Of a stretch of DNA of 64,000 nucleotides, positions 11,867-22,087 are shown piece by piece (position 1 is the first letter of the stretch; every line of letters begins with the position of its first letter). Origin of the DNA: Drosophila pseudoobscura (lineage: Eukaryota; Arthropoda; Insecta; Diptera; Drosophilidae); the NCBI RefSeq assembly GCF_009870125.1, contig NC_046679.1, positions 10,912,001 through 10,976,000 of the forward strand. The letters are read 5' to 3'. Position numbers and translations under genes: made by a program. The notes under the pieces are model-generated. The model was not told where the DNA came from. It saw nothing but the letters and a program-made list of their open reading frames with translations, and did no database searches.

Positions 11867-13017
11867 TACAAGCTATGAAAACGATACACCATCTCTCTCG
11901 GATCGGTCATCATCAATCGTTGACTTTTGAATAGTTATTCGTATTTTTTGTATATATAATTTTATTGAAATTTTTAGTCTTTCATTACTGTAACGTGTTG
12001 CTTGTTTGTTTGTTTGTTGGTTGGTTGGTTGCTTCTGTTGTTTGCTGTCCGGATAAACTTAATGGCTAACTGGAGGTTGCTGCCAGCCTTCCAGTGGGGG
12101 GATCCCTTTGCAAATTGTCGCTAGTTTTTCTTGATTTTGTTACAAAATATATACGTGTATGTATGTATGCATGTATGCTGATGTTTCAGTTACCTGTCGT
12201 CTGCTTTTTAGTCTAATTTGTTCGTCGCACCCCCCGCCTGCCCTGGGGGTGACCGCATTCAAAGTAAGAGGCATAAGAATGCACAATAATAATAGTAATA
12301 GTAATAATAATAATAATAATAATAATAGTCCGTATAGGTATAACAGTTCCTACGCTTTAGGTTTAGTTCTCTCGTGAGTTGTTTTACATAAATGTATGTA
12401 TGTATATGTAGTTATTCATAGTTTATTCCGTTTTCCGCTTTCATTCGCTCTCTCGTTCGTTAGTTGGGGCCTCAGTTCATAGCACAAATGTGGGAAAACA
12501 TTCGCTAAATCAGCATTGGTTTTGCTCTCCTGTTTCTTCGATCTTTTCGCATGATTTTCGCTTCATTTGATGTTCGTTTTTGTTTTTGCTTTGCTTTTAT
12601 TCTGTGTAGGTGTGTGTGTAGTGTGTGTTTGTAGGGCTAGCGCTTAGTAAATAGTTATAAACATGCTTTGCTTTGCATTTGTTTTCAACAAATTCCACGT
12701 ACTAAAAAAATAATACATTTACAACTAATAATTTAGGTTTTTCTTCACACAACACTCTCTCTCGCGTACATATGTGTACATGTGTGTGTTTTGTTCTGTT
12801 CTGCTGCATATAAATCGTAGTTATGTTTTACATAGCTATATATATCATATATATATATGTATATGTAAAGGAGTGTGTGGTGTGTGTGGGGGTGTGTAGG
12901 GGGGGTGCTACATTTAGGCTACATTTGGAATACAAAATACGCAACATAAAAAACCTTTAAAACTCTTTTCTCCTATCAATAAATTATCGAAATCAATCGC
13001 CTAGTTTTAATCCTAGA
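11867..13017 (-). other. probable long 3' UTR of the WDR20 gene
   Basis: This non-coding stretch lies between the two convergent genes. It is AT-rich with simple repeats, including an (AAT)n microsatellite at 12285-12328 and GT/TG runs near 12600-12900. A minus-strand AATAAA at 11966-11961 is the best distal poly(A) signal. No gene-like frame was seen. Confidence 0.5.
12285..12328. repeat. (AAT)n microsatellite
   Basis: AATAATAATAGTAATAGTAATAATAAT... is an imperfect trinucleotide run in the presumed WDR20 3' UTR. Confidence 0.9.
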
Positions 13018-13098
13018 TCACCAACTGCACTCCACCACCTGCTGCATCCACTTCCGCTCCTGCTCCCTCTGCGCCTTCTGCTCCTTGACAAGATTACG
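13018..13098 (-). CDS. candidate alternative last exon of the WDR20 gene
   Basis: Eighty-one bases downstream of the main WDR20 stop have coding-like composition. They are preceded by an AG acceptor (CTATCAG|CGT) that joins phase 0 to exon 3. The resulting 26-residue tail is highly charged (begins RNLVKEQKAQREQER, continues KWMQQVVE) and ends in TGA at 13020-13018. The upstream tract is purine-rich and not a good polypyrimidine tract, so the acceptor is weak. It could instead be conserved UTR. There is no independent evidence of splicing. Confidence 0.35.
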   Translation of the reverse strand, partial: RNLVKEQKAQREQERKWMQQVVECSW

Positions 13099-13118
13099 CT
13101 GATAGTTTTATTGAACTA

Positions 13119-16100
13119 CTAGATTACCGTCCCACCAGGTGCCGCCGACTGGCTGGGCGACAAGTGCTGCTGGTTGGTGTGCTGCAAAGGAAGAGATTCG
13201 ATTGAACATGGTTTTGATCGTCTATCGTTGCAGTACTTACTGTTGCATGACCGGGCCGCGCCCATGTATAAATAAACCCATCCTGGCACGCTGTCAAAAA
13301 GCAATCCTCGCGAAATATTAACGCCGTGAGACGCTCGTGGGCAATCTTCTTGCACACCAGCGGCTCCAGCAGCGGGCACTCGTCGAAGCGCGGACAGGCG
13401 GGCGTGCCGATCAGCTTCATGGGATCGAAGCTGCTCACAGTGGCCGCCGACTGGGCGCCCGTCACCAGGGAGGAGGCATTGTGGGAGGATTTGCTCAGCT
13501 TCAGCGATCCAAAGCTGTGCGCCGTCGAGCTGCTGCCGATGGCAACGCCCGACTCCTGGTTGCTCGAGTGTCCAAAGTTGGAGGAGCTGCTGTTGTTGCT
13601 GTGGTTATTGCTGCTGTGATTGTTGTGTTGATTGTAGCTCTTCAGCATGCTCATGGCCTTGCGGTGCTGGCGATGCGCCGTCGAATTGCTGCCCTCGTGG
13701 CCGACGCTGGACGAGGACTTCTTGTCCGAGTTGCTCAGGAAATTCAAGTTCGACAGCCGCTGCGTGAGGCTGTTAAAGGCGCTGAAGCCGCTGCCCGAGT
13801 TCGAGGACTTGGTCGAGCTGTTGGAAGTCTTGCTGTTGTACCCGGACGTGGCATAGGATGTCCGTTGGCCGCCGCTTCCGCTCGCACTCGCATTCCCATC
13901 GATGCTGTCCGACTTGGTGGCACTGATGCAGTTGGGGAATTTGATTGAGTTGCTTGTCCCATGCGTCCGACTGTTCTGCTTGGTGGAGGGTGCTGCTGCT
14001 GCAGGCGCCACTGCTGCCGCTGCTGCTGGCGTAGTGGCTGCCGCATTCGATGATGTGGAGGCCGGGGTGGCTGCCTCCGTTTCGCAGTCCTCGGGCGGGG
14101 TATTGGCATTCGAGGACTGCGAGGATATCGTGCAGTTGGCGGTGGAGAACTTGCTGGAGCTGCTGTTGCTATTCTCGGTGGCTCCTCCTCCACCCGCCGT
14201 CTCTCTGGTGGGACTGCAGCTGTCCAAATCCGCTGCATGATTGCCTCCGCCGCCGCCGCCGCCGTTGCCGTTGCCGCCGGCTCCATGTCCGATGGCGATT
14301 GGCCGTATCACTTTGATGCCGTCGGCATCGATGCCGCCGTTCAGGAAGCTGGTATCGTTCAGCTGCGTGCTGTTCACACGCTGCCTCAGCGCCAGCGGGT
14401 GCCGTAGCACGTCCTCCGTAATATCCCAGAGGCAGACCTGCGTGTCCTGGCTGACCGATCCCAGGCGGTAGCTGATGGCCAGCTTGTCCGGCGCCAGCGC
14501 CGCCGACGAGGCATCCGACCGAAACGAGGCAGAGTGGGGGCGAGGCCGGGCTGCATGCACGGGCGTGGAGTTCCGGTCGAAGCCCTCGAACCCTCCGTTC
14601 GCCGTGGAGTCGCCTGAGAAACGGGCCTCCCGCGAGGCCGTGTACTGCTCGTTCAGCTGGTTCTCGTCGTCGCTGAAGTCGCCGCCGTCCCAGTTGGTGT
14701 AGGACGTGGTGTAGGGGTCGAAGGCCACCACAGAGACCCAGGAACGGTGGCCCTGGCCGCGGGCCACCACACGGCGCTCCTGCAGCGACCACACCGTCAC
14801 GAGATCATCCTCGCCGCCGACCACAATGTACTTGCCATCGGGGGACCAGCAGACGCAGAGGAAGCCGCCGAAATAGGAACGCGCGATGCCCAGCAGCTCC
14901 ATGGTGTCGTAGTGAAAGACCCGCAGGAAGCCGTCCTGCGAGACGACCGCCAGATTGGAGCCGCACGGCGAGAAGCAGAACTCATTGATGCAGCAGTTGT
15001 CGGTGCTGAAGGCCCACTTGTAGAGGGGATTCCGCGTCGACTTCGACTTGCAGGTGAGTATCGTGTAGCCGTCGCCCATTTTGAACGGCTGGTAGTTGGG
15101 CGCCGTGGCCGCGCACGGCAGCTCCTCGTTGTACAGATACAAGTGGCCCGACGAGTGCGAGGCGAGAAACAAATGGGGAGAATTCGGCAGCCACTTCAGG
15201 CAGGTCACTTTGGTCTTGTCGATAAGGCGCTGCAAATAGACAAAACTCGGCCATTACAATCGACTCTTGCACGTGTGCACTTCCACTTACCTCCTCGTTG
15301 AACAGCTTCCGCAGCTCCCGTGGCCCCATCTGCGGGGATACCAGCTGGATTTGGCCCGTGGTGAAGCCCACCAGCAGCGGTGCGCCCGTGGGCGTGGCCG
15401 AGTTCGAGTTGAAGTCGTGGCAGCTGGGATTGGTGCCCTTGTAGAACTTCTTATCGATCGGTTTGCTCATCTCCGTGCCCTGCAAACAAGAGAGACGATA
15501 ACTATCATCTGAAACACTGGAAAACCCTCTCGCAATCGCATACAAATTAACACATTCATTCCGGAGGCTGGATGGAAATTAGCGGCTCGTTGCCGGAATC
15601 AGGTGGCCGCTGCCCACGGGCCCTACAACTCAAACGTTTGCCAAGTTTTTTCCCCAGATAACACACAGACGGACGGATAGCAACTATATCAACAAAACAC
15701 CAAAAAAAAAAAAAAGGCAAACACAAGACTAAATATGTAAAAGAATTGCAAAGCAAGCTGGTTGGTGGCCGTGCGGCAACAATGCCAAAAGAATTAGAAA
15801 CAGCTGCTACACGGAAGGGAACGGAGGGCAGGGCTATGGCTACAATGGTTGCACACATAAGAATGAGCTGGCTTCCAAGTCGAACAGGGCACACACTCAC
15901 TAATCAACAGATAGATATGGAAAGACACTTCAACATGCCGCATAACATGTCTAAAGCCATCGAAAGACTCTTAACGGAGCTTAGGGAATATAGATAGCTG
16001 ATAATTGATTGATTTTTCACCATTTACTGAGTAGAAATATTGATGAGAATGGAATATAACCATGTACTTTAGATCCGTTTAAAGATTAGCATCAGTCGGT

Positions 16101-17418
16101 GATAATTGATAGATTTCTATCCGAAATTGAGACTTTCAAAAGGGATTCGGCGAAGACAGGAAAGTATCATCTACAAAAAGCCAGCCAGGGCTCCTTTCAG
16201 CCAATGATCCACGTGATTCTGAATATCAGATATATACAAAAACACTATAAAATACCCTACATTTCATGCCCTACTCAAATTGGAATTCCATCCACGTTTC
16301 AGACGATCATCTCCCGCTTTCAATTGATGGATATTCTACCTGTTTCTATGACTAATGGTCACCTGTTAGAACTATCTAAGTGTACATTTTCCAGTGAGAA
16401 TACCCCTAGAATGCACCCTCCAAGCCCCAGCGGACATGTGCATCTGCTGTGCGCTACCTTCGAATGCAATAAACATTCATAAAAACGCCAAACAAGCGGA
16501 GAATTGATCAAACGCTGCTCGAAGTAGAGCAAATTAAGCGGCCGACCCGACCCTCAAGGGGCACAGCGCCCCCCTCCCTGCATGGGTATCCGCGAAACCA
16601 TTTGGTTTGCCAATTGCAATCTGGTGCAATCTGCTGCCTGCCTAGAATACAATTGCGTGCTTATCTTTTTAGCAGCTCTCTGGAGCATGTGCCCCTCCTG
16701 CTCCAGTGGCCTGATAAGCCGTCTTCCTTCGCCACAGATTGAGGAGTGGGGCATCACTCACCTTTTTGGCACCGCGAAAGGAGTACACATAGAGATCGCG
16801 GCCAAAGTTGAAGCAGATGCGATCCCCGCCCACGACCTGGCTGCTGGCCATCCCATTCTGGTCCGTCACTCCGCCATTCATCATCGAGTGCATGGAGATT
16901 CCGCCACCCAGGCGGGCGTCTACGGTGCTATTGCTGTTGTTGTAGTTGTTGTCACCGCCAGCACCGCCATTGGAGATGTTACCGCCGCCCCCTCCCGCAC
17001 CGCCAGATGTGCTTGTTGTTGGAGTGGTGGTGTTGCTGGTGGATGCTGCAGGTGTTGCCGTTGAGGCACCATTCGAATTTGTGCCGCGATTACCGCTCGT
17101 TGTTGTAGTTGTTGTGGTTGCCGCCGCTGCTGCTGCTGTGGGCGATGCACCGCTCGCTGCAGCCGGCTCGTTGTTGCTCTTATTGCCATTGCTGTTGCTG
17201 TTGCTGTTGCTGTTGCCGGCATTGGTGCTGCTGCCATGCGCCGGATTCGGTAGCGTCACAATCGAGACGCGCACCTGCGGCGAGCTCTGGTTGCTGCTGT
17301 AGCCGACGCGATTGGGGCGGGAGTATTCGGAGAGGGTCAGCAGCCGGTAGGTGCCCTCGCGCGTTACGAATTGTGTTTTCAGATCGTCCTTGACATTGGC
17401 ATCCAATTGGCTGGCCAT
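13119..17418 (-). CDS. WDR20-type WD-repeat protein (USP12/USP46 cofactor family)
   Basis: WDR20 proteins bind and activate the deubiquitinases USP12 and USP46. Four coding exons: 17418-16762, 15479-15291, 15229-13241 and 13181-13119. All junctions are in phase 0, giving 965 residues. The start at 17418 (MASQLDANVKDDLKTQFVTREG) matches the family opening. Residues 70-200 are an N/G/T-rich low-complexity insert. Conserved WDR20 sequence then runs from GDRICFNFGRDLYVYSFRG through VTCLKWLPNSPHLFLASHSS, INEFCFSPCGSNLAVVSQDG and CVCWSPDGKYIVVGGEDDLV, which are WD40 blades. A long Ser/Asn/Ala-rich insertion separates these from the last blade (RLTALIFREDCFLTACQDGF). It is longer than vertebrate WDR20 because of these inserts. 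In D. melanogaster the likely orthologue is CG6420 (from memory). Confidence 0.9.
15480..16761 (-). other. first coding intron of the WDR20 gene
   Basis: A 1.28-kb intron with a GTGAGT donor and a TTTGCAG acceptor. Open frames inside it (for example 16099-16482 plus) have no protein-like features and no splice logic. Confidence 0.7.
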
Positions 17419-18011
17419 TACGTGGCTGTGCGGTAATGTTGATGCTTTGTGTTCCTCCTGCTGCTGCTGTTGGTGCTGCTGCTGCCTTGCCACAACGCGC
17501 CGCCACACCTCTTCTCAGCCCATGCCTTGCGCGCCACACACGCAAAGGCTGTCGCTGCTGCTTCTACCTGCCGCTGCCGCTGCTGCGCTGCTGCTGCTGC
17601 TGCTACCGCTGCTGCCACTGCTGCCTTTGCTTTTGTGTGTTTTTCCTCTAAAAATCGTTAATTTTTCTGCCACTAATTAACCGCTCTATGTGTTTGTGGA
17701 TGTGTGTATGTGTGTGTGTTTGTGTGGATCGGATTCGCTTTGCGCTTGCACTTTTACTCTTATTTTTTTATAATTAGATTTATTCTCCCCTGTCGCCTGT
17801 CGTCACTCTACACTACACTTTCAGTTTGTGTGGCGCTGTTTTTTGTTGCGGAATTTGCACTATTTTCCATTCGTTGCAAGTGCAGCCCGGTCTCTGCATT
17901 TTAGCGCTGATGTGCCCCACTGTCAGGCGCTGTAAATTGACCGCACGTTCCGTTTTTATTCCGCACAATTACTTAATTTATTTTATTTTATTTCTTATTT
18001 CTTATTAGAGG
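17419..18011 (-). other. 5' leader and promoter region of the WDR20 gene
   Basis: CTG/GCT-rich DNA (17450-17620, polyQ-like on the minus strand) lies immediately upstream of the ATG, followed by T-rich and GT-rich DNA. An in-frame GTG extension reads low-complexity QQQ and was rejected as the start in favour of the ATG at 17418. Confidence 0.5.
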
Positions 18012-18021
18012 CAGTGTGACC
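18012..18021 (-). promoter_or_regulatory. Motif 1 of the WDR20 gene promoter
   Basis: The minus strand reads GGTCACACTG, a perfect Motif 1, about 595 bases upstream of the WDR20 ATG. It forms the gene-proximal end of repeat copy B. Confidence 0.75.
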
Positions 18022-18300
18022 GCGGATTTATCGTTAAAATATACCGTCTTACTTTCAGATATACCAAAATAGACGGTCTCACTTTAAAAATATACCGTAA
18101 ATATACTGACGAATTCAAGTTCATTATACATATTCCTCGTTTTTTTATTCCGTGGAATATTACTAGCTAGATATAACATTTAGCCATGCCCACCTAATTT
18201 TAACCGATTAATGAATCAATTTTCTACACAATTGGTTAGTTTTTAGTCCTTGCTTTTATTGTATTTTGACTAAAACAAGGTTTAAACAAAATAGTTCAAC
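18012..18300 (+). repeat. dispersed promoter-associated repeat, copy B
   Basis: The unit begins CAGTGTGACCGCGGATTTATCG, and CCGTAAATATACTGACGAATT occurs at 18095-18115 (identical to copy A at 9065-9085). TATTCCTCG (18131), GTGGAATATTACTAGCTAG (about 18152-18170), GCCATGCCCACCTAATTT and AATGAATCAATTTTCTACAC follow. The tail ATTTTGACTAAAACAAGGTTT (about 18272-18292) reappears in copy D. Confidence 0.8.
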
Positions 18301-19345
18301 AAAAAATCAGTTGCAATGTTGCTGGTATTTAAAGACATGATGCGTGTATAGGCCTTTGTGCACCCTATTTCGTTAATTTTATATGTAGATCAAACGCAAT
18401 TTATTAAGACCTTTTCTCAAATTGATATGTTTTTGACTTATTCATGTGTATTATTAGTATCTTGTATATTTTTATCTCGATCCTGAGCCTTGGAAGACAA
18501 ACGTATTCACAATTCTATAACATCCATTTGCCCCAGGGTATGTGTGCATGGAATTAGCAACATGTTTGTGTATGGAATGGGACACATTTGTTGTGAACCG
18601 GTTATTACAAAATCGAATATTTCAAGCTATATAGATGCCCACTTAGCTTTATCCCATAGATAAATGCATTTTCTACAAGATTGCTTCTTTTAATTACCTT
18701 TATGTATTTTATTTTGACCAAAAAACGGGTTTCAAGTAAATGTTGCCGCAACATTGTGTATGGAATGAGACTCATTGTTGCTAAAGCGAACTACGGCGAA
18801 CTGCAGCGAACTGCGGCGAATTGTGGCGAACTGCGGCGAACTCAAATTCGATTCAAAAAACGACCAATTCTTTGTTCCGTTGAATAATACTATCTATATG
18901 GAACATTTAGCCATGCCCACTCAGTTTTATACGATTGATGAATCAATTCTACACATGATTGGCCAATTCGAAATACTTGCATTTATTGGATTTTTATATA
19001 ACATTGAAAATTAAATTAATAGATTGATGAAATTGACAAAAAAATACCATTTAGCATGCGGCGAAAACCAGTGTCTACAGTATGACCCTCAGAACAGCAC
19101 CGAATTATTCGGTCTTATTTTCAAAATATACCGAGTGGTGGGCGCCAAATCTAACTTTTTTGAATGTGAGCGACAAGGATTTAAATGTTGTTAACCGGGC
19201 CTTTATCTATGCCCACATAATTTGATAGGATTAATGAATAAATTTTCTACAAGATTGGTTAATTCTAAGTACTCCCCTTTTGGATTTTTTTAAATATATG
19301 GGTTAACCAAAAAAGGTCAAACTTAAAACCCTAGCAAGCTAGTGT
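18301..19345 (+). repeat. array of diverged repeat units (copies D, E, F)
   Basis: At least three more partial copies lie in the same orientation, recognised by a block reading about GCCCAC...GATTAATGAATCAATTTTCTACAAGATTGG. D is at about 18600-18765 (GATGCCCACTTAG, TTTTCTACAAGATTG). E is at about 18867-19010 (CATTTAGCCATGCCCACTC, GATTGATGAATCAATTCTAC). F is at about 19198-19335 (TATGCCCACATAATTT, TTTTCTACAAGATTGGTTA). Promoter-like pieces also recur between E and F (GACCCTCAGAA at 19083; AATATACCGAGTGGTG at 19125). No open frame for a transposase was found. Confidence 0.7.
18786..18842 (+). repeat. tandem minisatellite GCGAACTGCG
   Basis: About five to six imperfect copies of a 10-11-base unit (GCGAACTGCGGCGAACTGCA-type) lie between repeat copies D and E. 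Confidence 0.85.
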
Positions 19346-19417
19346 GAGTGTTGGGTTTCGTTTAATTTACTGATTAGGTCGTTCGCGAACTAATTCGTTC
19401 TTTCAGGTCCGTTTGAA

Positions 19418-19427
19418 ATCAGCTGTT
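19418..19427 (+). promoter_or_regulatory. E-box core-promoter motif of PGS1
   Basis: ATCAGCTGTT is a perfect match to the Drosophila promoter E-box AWCAGCTGWT. It lies about 240 bases upstream of the favoured PGS1 start codon. Confidence 0.6.
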
Positions 19428-19522
19428 TGACGCACGCTGTCCAGCACTTATCACTTGGATAAACTTAGATATATTTTTGTCTGGTGAAATTCCAAGTTTT
19501 TTCTGCATTAAATTGCCCTCCG

Positions 19523-19564
19523 ATGAATGGAAGTGGGGCCAAAAGTGGAGTCAAAGAACAGTGA
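19523..19564 (+). other. upstream open reading frame overlapping the long PGS1 N-terminus
   Basis: The first ATG in this leader opens a 13-codon frame (MNGSGAKSGVKEQ, TGA at 19562). It overlaps the ATG at 19527 in another frame and ends 91 bases before the favoured PGS1 ATG at 19656. It could dampen PGS1 translation or direct reinitiation to 19656. Confidence 0.55.
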
Positions 19565-19655
19565 ACAATGTCTGAGGGGCATATACAGCTACTGCACACC
19601 AAATATCAATAGGCAGTCCGCGAAGACGTTACGAGAGAAACCCCGCGCTGGAATA

Positions 19656-21189
19656 ATGTTATATCTCCGCCGCTTGTTCAGCCAGGAGCTGAGTCCTGCC
19701 GCACAAACGGATTTTCTGGGCTGCCTGCAACAGGCACCGCACCTGCTAACCAATGGCTTTGCGGGATCCCAGGCCCTGGAGAGTCTTTCCTGGTTACACA
19801 ATCTGGCGCCCTGCTTCCCGCTGCGCGGCGACCAGATCCATGTGATACACGAGCCCCAGCACTTCTACGATACGCTGGTCCAGCGAATTGCCAAGGCAAA
19901 GAAGCGCATCGTGCTGGCCAGCCTCTACCTGGGCACGGGCCAGCTGGAGAGTGCCTTTGTCCAGACGTTGCGTCACAGCCTGCAGTCGGAGTCGTCGCTG
20001 CGCCTAAACGTGCTATTGGATTTCACACGCGGTACACGTGGCGATCTCAATTCCAAGTCCATGCTAATGCCGCTGGTCCGCGAATTCAAAGAGCAGGTCC
20101 AACTGTCCCTTTACCACACGCCAGATCTTCGGGGGATGACTAAGCGACTGGCGCCACCGCGCTGGAACGAGCTCCTGGGCCTGCAGCACATGAAGGTCTA
20201 CCTGTTCGACGATGCGGTCATTATATCCGGGGCCAATCTTTCGAATGACTATTTCACCAACCGACAAGACCGCTACATCCTAATCGAAGATAAGCCCCTG
20301 GCGGACTTTTATGCGCAGCTAATTGGGCGGGTGCAGGAGTTCAGCCTGGCCGTGAGCCCAGACGCCACAGAGGGGCTGCATCCCAACTGGCGCATCCTTC
20401 CCTACGAGGGCACCAAGCAGGAGTTCATTCAGCTGGCCAGGAAGCGGATATCGGACTTTGTCCAGGAGACATATAAGCGACAGAGTCAGGTCAGGGACCT
20501 GCAGACGCGGGCGGACACCTGGGTGTTCCCGCTGCTCGAGATGGGTCAGATTGGCATCCATCACGACAGTGTGGTGACCAAGCGTCTGCTCTCCAGCTGC
20601 ATTGCCGGCTCCCGCCTCAAACTGGCCACCGGCTACTTCAACCTGACGCAGGAATACATGGACACCATCACGCACGAGTGCCTCGCGCAGTGCAGCATTC
20701 TCATGGCCCATCCAAACGTAAGCGAGACTGTATTTCGAGGTGTTTCCTTCTTAAAATCGTTTTCCACAGGCGAATGGCTTCCAGGGCGCTAAGGGGCCTG
20801 CCGGCGGAATTCCGGCTGCATACACCCTGATAGCAAAGAGCTTCTACGAGAGCTTGGTGCGTCGGAAGCAGAATCATCGCGTCAACTTCTTCGAGTACGA
20901 GAAGCCCGGCTGGACGTACCACGCCAAGGGCCTGTGGTACTACCTGCCCGAGTCTCGTCTACCAAATCTAACGCTCATCGGCTCCTCAAACTTCGGTGAG
21001 CGTTCGGTCAATCGCGATCTGGAGACCCAGGTGTGCCTGGTGACGACCAACACGGATCTGAGCCAGCGCCTGCAGGCCGAGGCGGATCGCCTCTATGATC
21101 TGTCTCAGACGGCGGAGAGGGAGATTGTTAGGCGGGCAGTGCCCCGCTGGGTGCAGGCCGTCGTTCGCATATTCAGGAACTTTTTCTAG
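19656..21189 (+). CDS. PGS1: phosphatidylglycerophosphate synthase, mitochondrial
   Basis: CDP-diacylglycerol-glycerol-3-phosphate 3-phosphatidyltransferase catalyses the committed step of cardiolipin synthesis in mitochondria. Two exons, 19656-20717 and 20770-21189, make 493 residues. The ORF also extends to an ATG at 19527 (43 more residues), but MLYLRRLFSQEL at 19656 looks like the natural mitochondrial targeting start. Phospholipase-D-type motifs are visible: HMKVYLFD with H178, K180 and D185, followed by ISGANLSNDYFTNRQDRY. The second motif HAKGLWYY (H405, K407) lacks the final Asp, as in the human enzyme, and is followed by TLIGSSNFGERSVNRDLE. The ending FRNFF resembles human KNFF. Length is normal for the family. 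The likely orthologue is CG7718 (from memory). Confidence 0.93.
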
Positions 21190-21261
21190 ACTTTTCAATT
21201 TGTTACCATCGTACCAGTTACTATAGTGATTAAATCGTGTTTAATTATTGCCTTGGCATGC

Positions 21262-21284
21262 ATGTGTGTGTGTGTGTGTGTGTG
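21262..21284. repeat. (TG)n dinucleotide repeat
   Basis: About eleven TG units in the PGS1 3' UTR. Confidence 0.9.
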
Positions 21285-21651
21285 GTTGATACTGCTGTAA
21301 ATTGTTAGTTTTGTGCACAGTTTAGGAGTTGTTAAACAATAAAGTGGATTTTGAAAGGAATATATTAGTGCGCCCAATCAATCTGAAACTGTAACTGCAG
21401 TGCTGGTTAGCAATATCCAAAATTCGAACTTGACTGCGAAAATAGTTTTTAGATACTTATGTGCGTTTGTGTGCGTAGACAGCAGCAAATACATGTGAAA
21501 CCGTGCAGACCCCAATTTAAAAGACGTTTCAACGAGCCTCTCCTCTTTTAACCAGGAATGTATGCATATTGATGAATAATAATGTGGATTTTTAAAGGAA
21601 TATTTGCGCCTCATCGATTTCAAACTGAACAGTGTTGGCTACCGCTAGGGA

Positions 21652-21661
21652 AACAGCTGTT
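21652..21661 (+). promoter_or_regulatory. E-box core-promoter motif upstream of Mekk1
   Basis: AACAGCTGTT matches the AWCAGCTGWT promoter motif and lies about 430 bases before the Mekk1 ATG. Confidence 0.55.
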
Positions 21662-22087
21662 TCGAACTTATGTATATGAGTGGAGCCGCGCCGCTCCATC
21701 AGAGCTCCAAAGCCTCTTCTCTTCTCTTCGCTGATTACTGTATTTTTTTGGCCAGGTAAGACGCGTCACCTGGTTGCGGGTCGTGTTCGGGAACAAATTT
21801 GAACGATTTCAAAGCTGAGACCCATTTTGGTTTCGTTATGAACGTCGCCGCCCGTATGCGTAGCCGCATTTGTGTGTTTGTTTGCCGTGAAAGTTAAATT
21901 AAAATAAATCTGATTATCATCCGGCTAAAGCAGTCACAGCAACTGTAAAAACAACAGCAGAGAAGCAGCAGCAGCGCGTGCTACCAGTGCTTGTGTGTGT
22001 GTGTGTGTGCATATGCATATGTATGCATATATATGTGTGTGAAGATTTCTAAGAATAACAAAAGCAGCAACAACAAACACTGCAAAA

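Larger units (their letters stand above)
21190..22087 (+). other. PGS1 3' UTR, intergenic DNA and Mekk1 5' leader
   Basis: A PGS1 poly(A) signal AATAAA lies at 21338-21343, after a (TG)n run at 21262-21284. A sequence around 21337-21396 (GTGGATTTTGAAAGGAATAT...) recurs diverged at about 21580-21636. A promoter E-box AACAGCTGTT at 21652-21661 probably marks the Mekk1 start region, and the Mekk1 leader follows with CAG and GT runs. Confidence 0.6.

Noticed and set aside
13337-13948. 203-codon plus-strand frame opposite WDR20 exon 3
   Set aside because: Antisense of a GC-rich coding exon; composition is an artefact of codon bias on the real strand.
16099-16482. 127-codon frame MIIDRFLSEIETF... 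in WDR20 intron 1
   Set aside because: No codon-like pattern, no promoter and no homology I recognise; probably chance in AT-rich intron.
18301-19345. Transposase or reverse transcriptase within the repeat array
   Set aside because: All frames are short and none shows a catalytic motif; at most non-autonomous element remnants.
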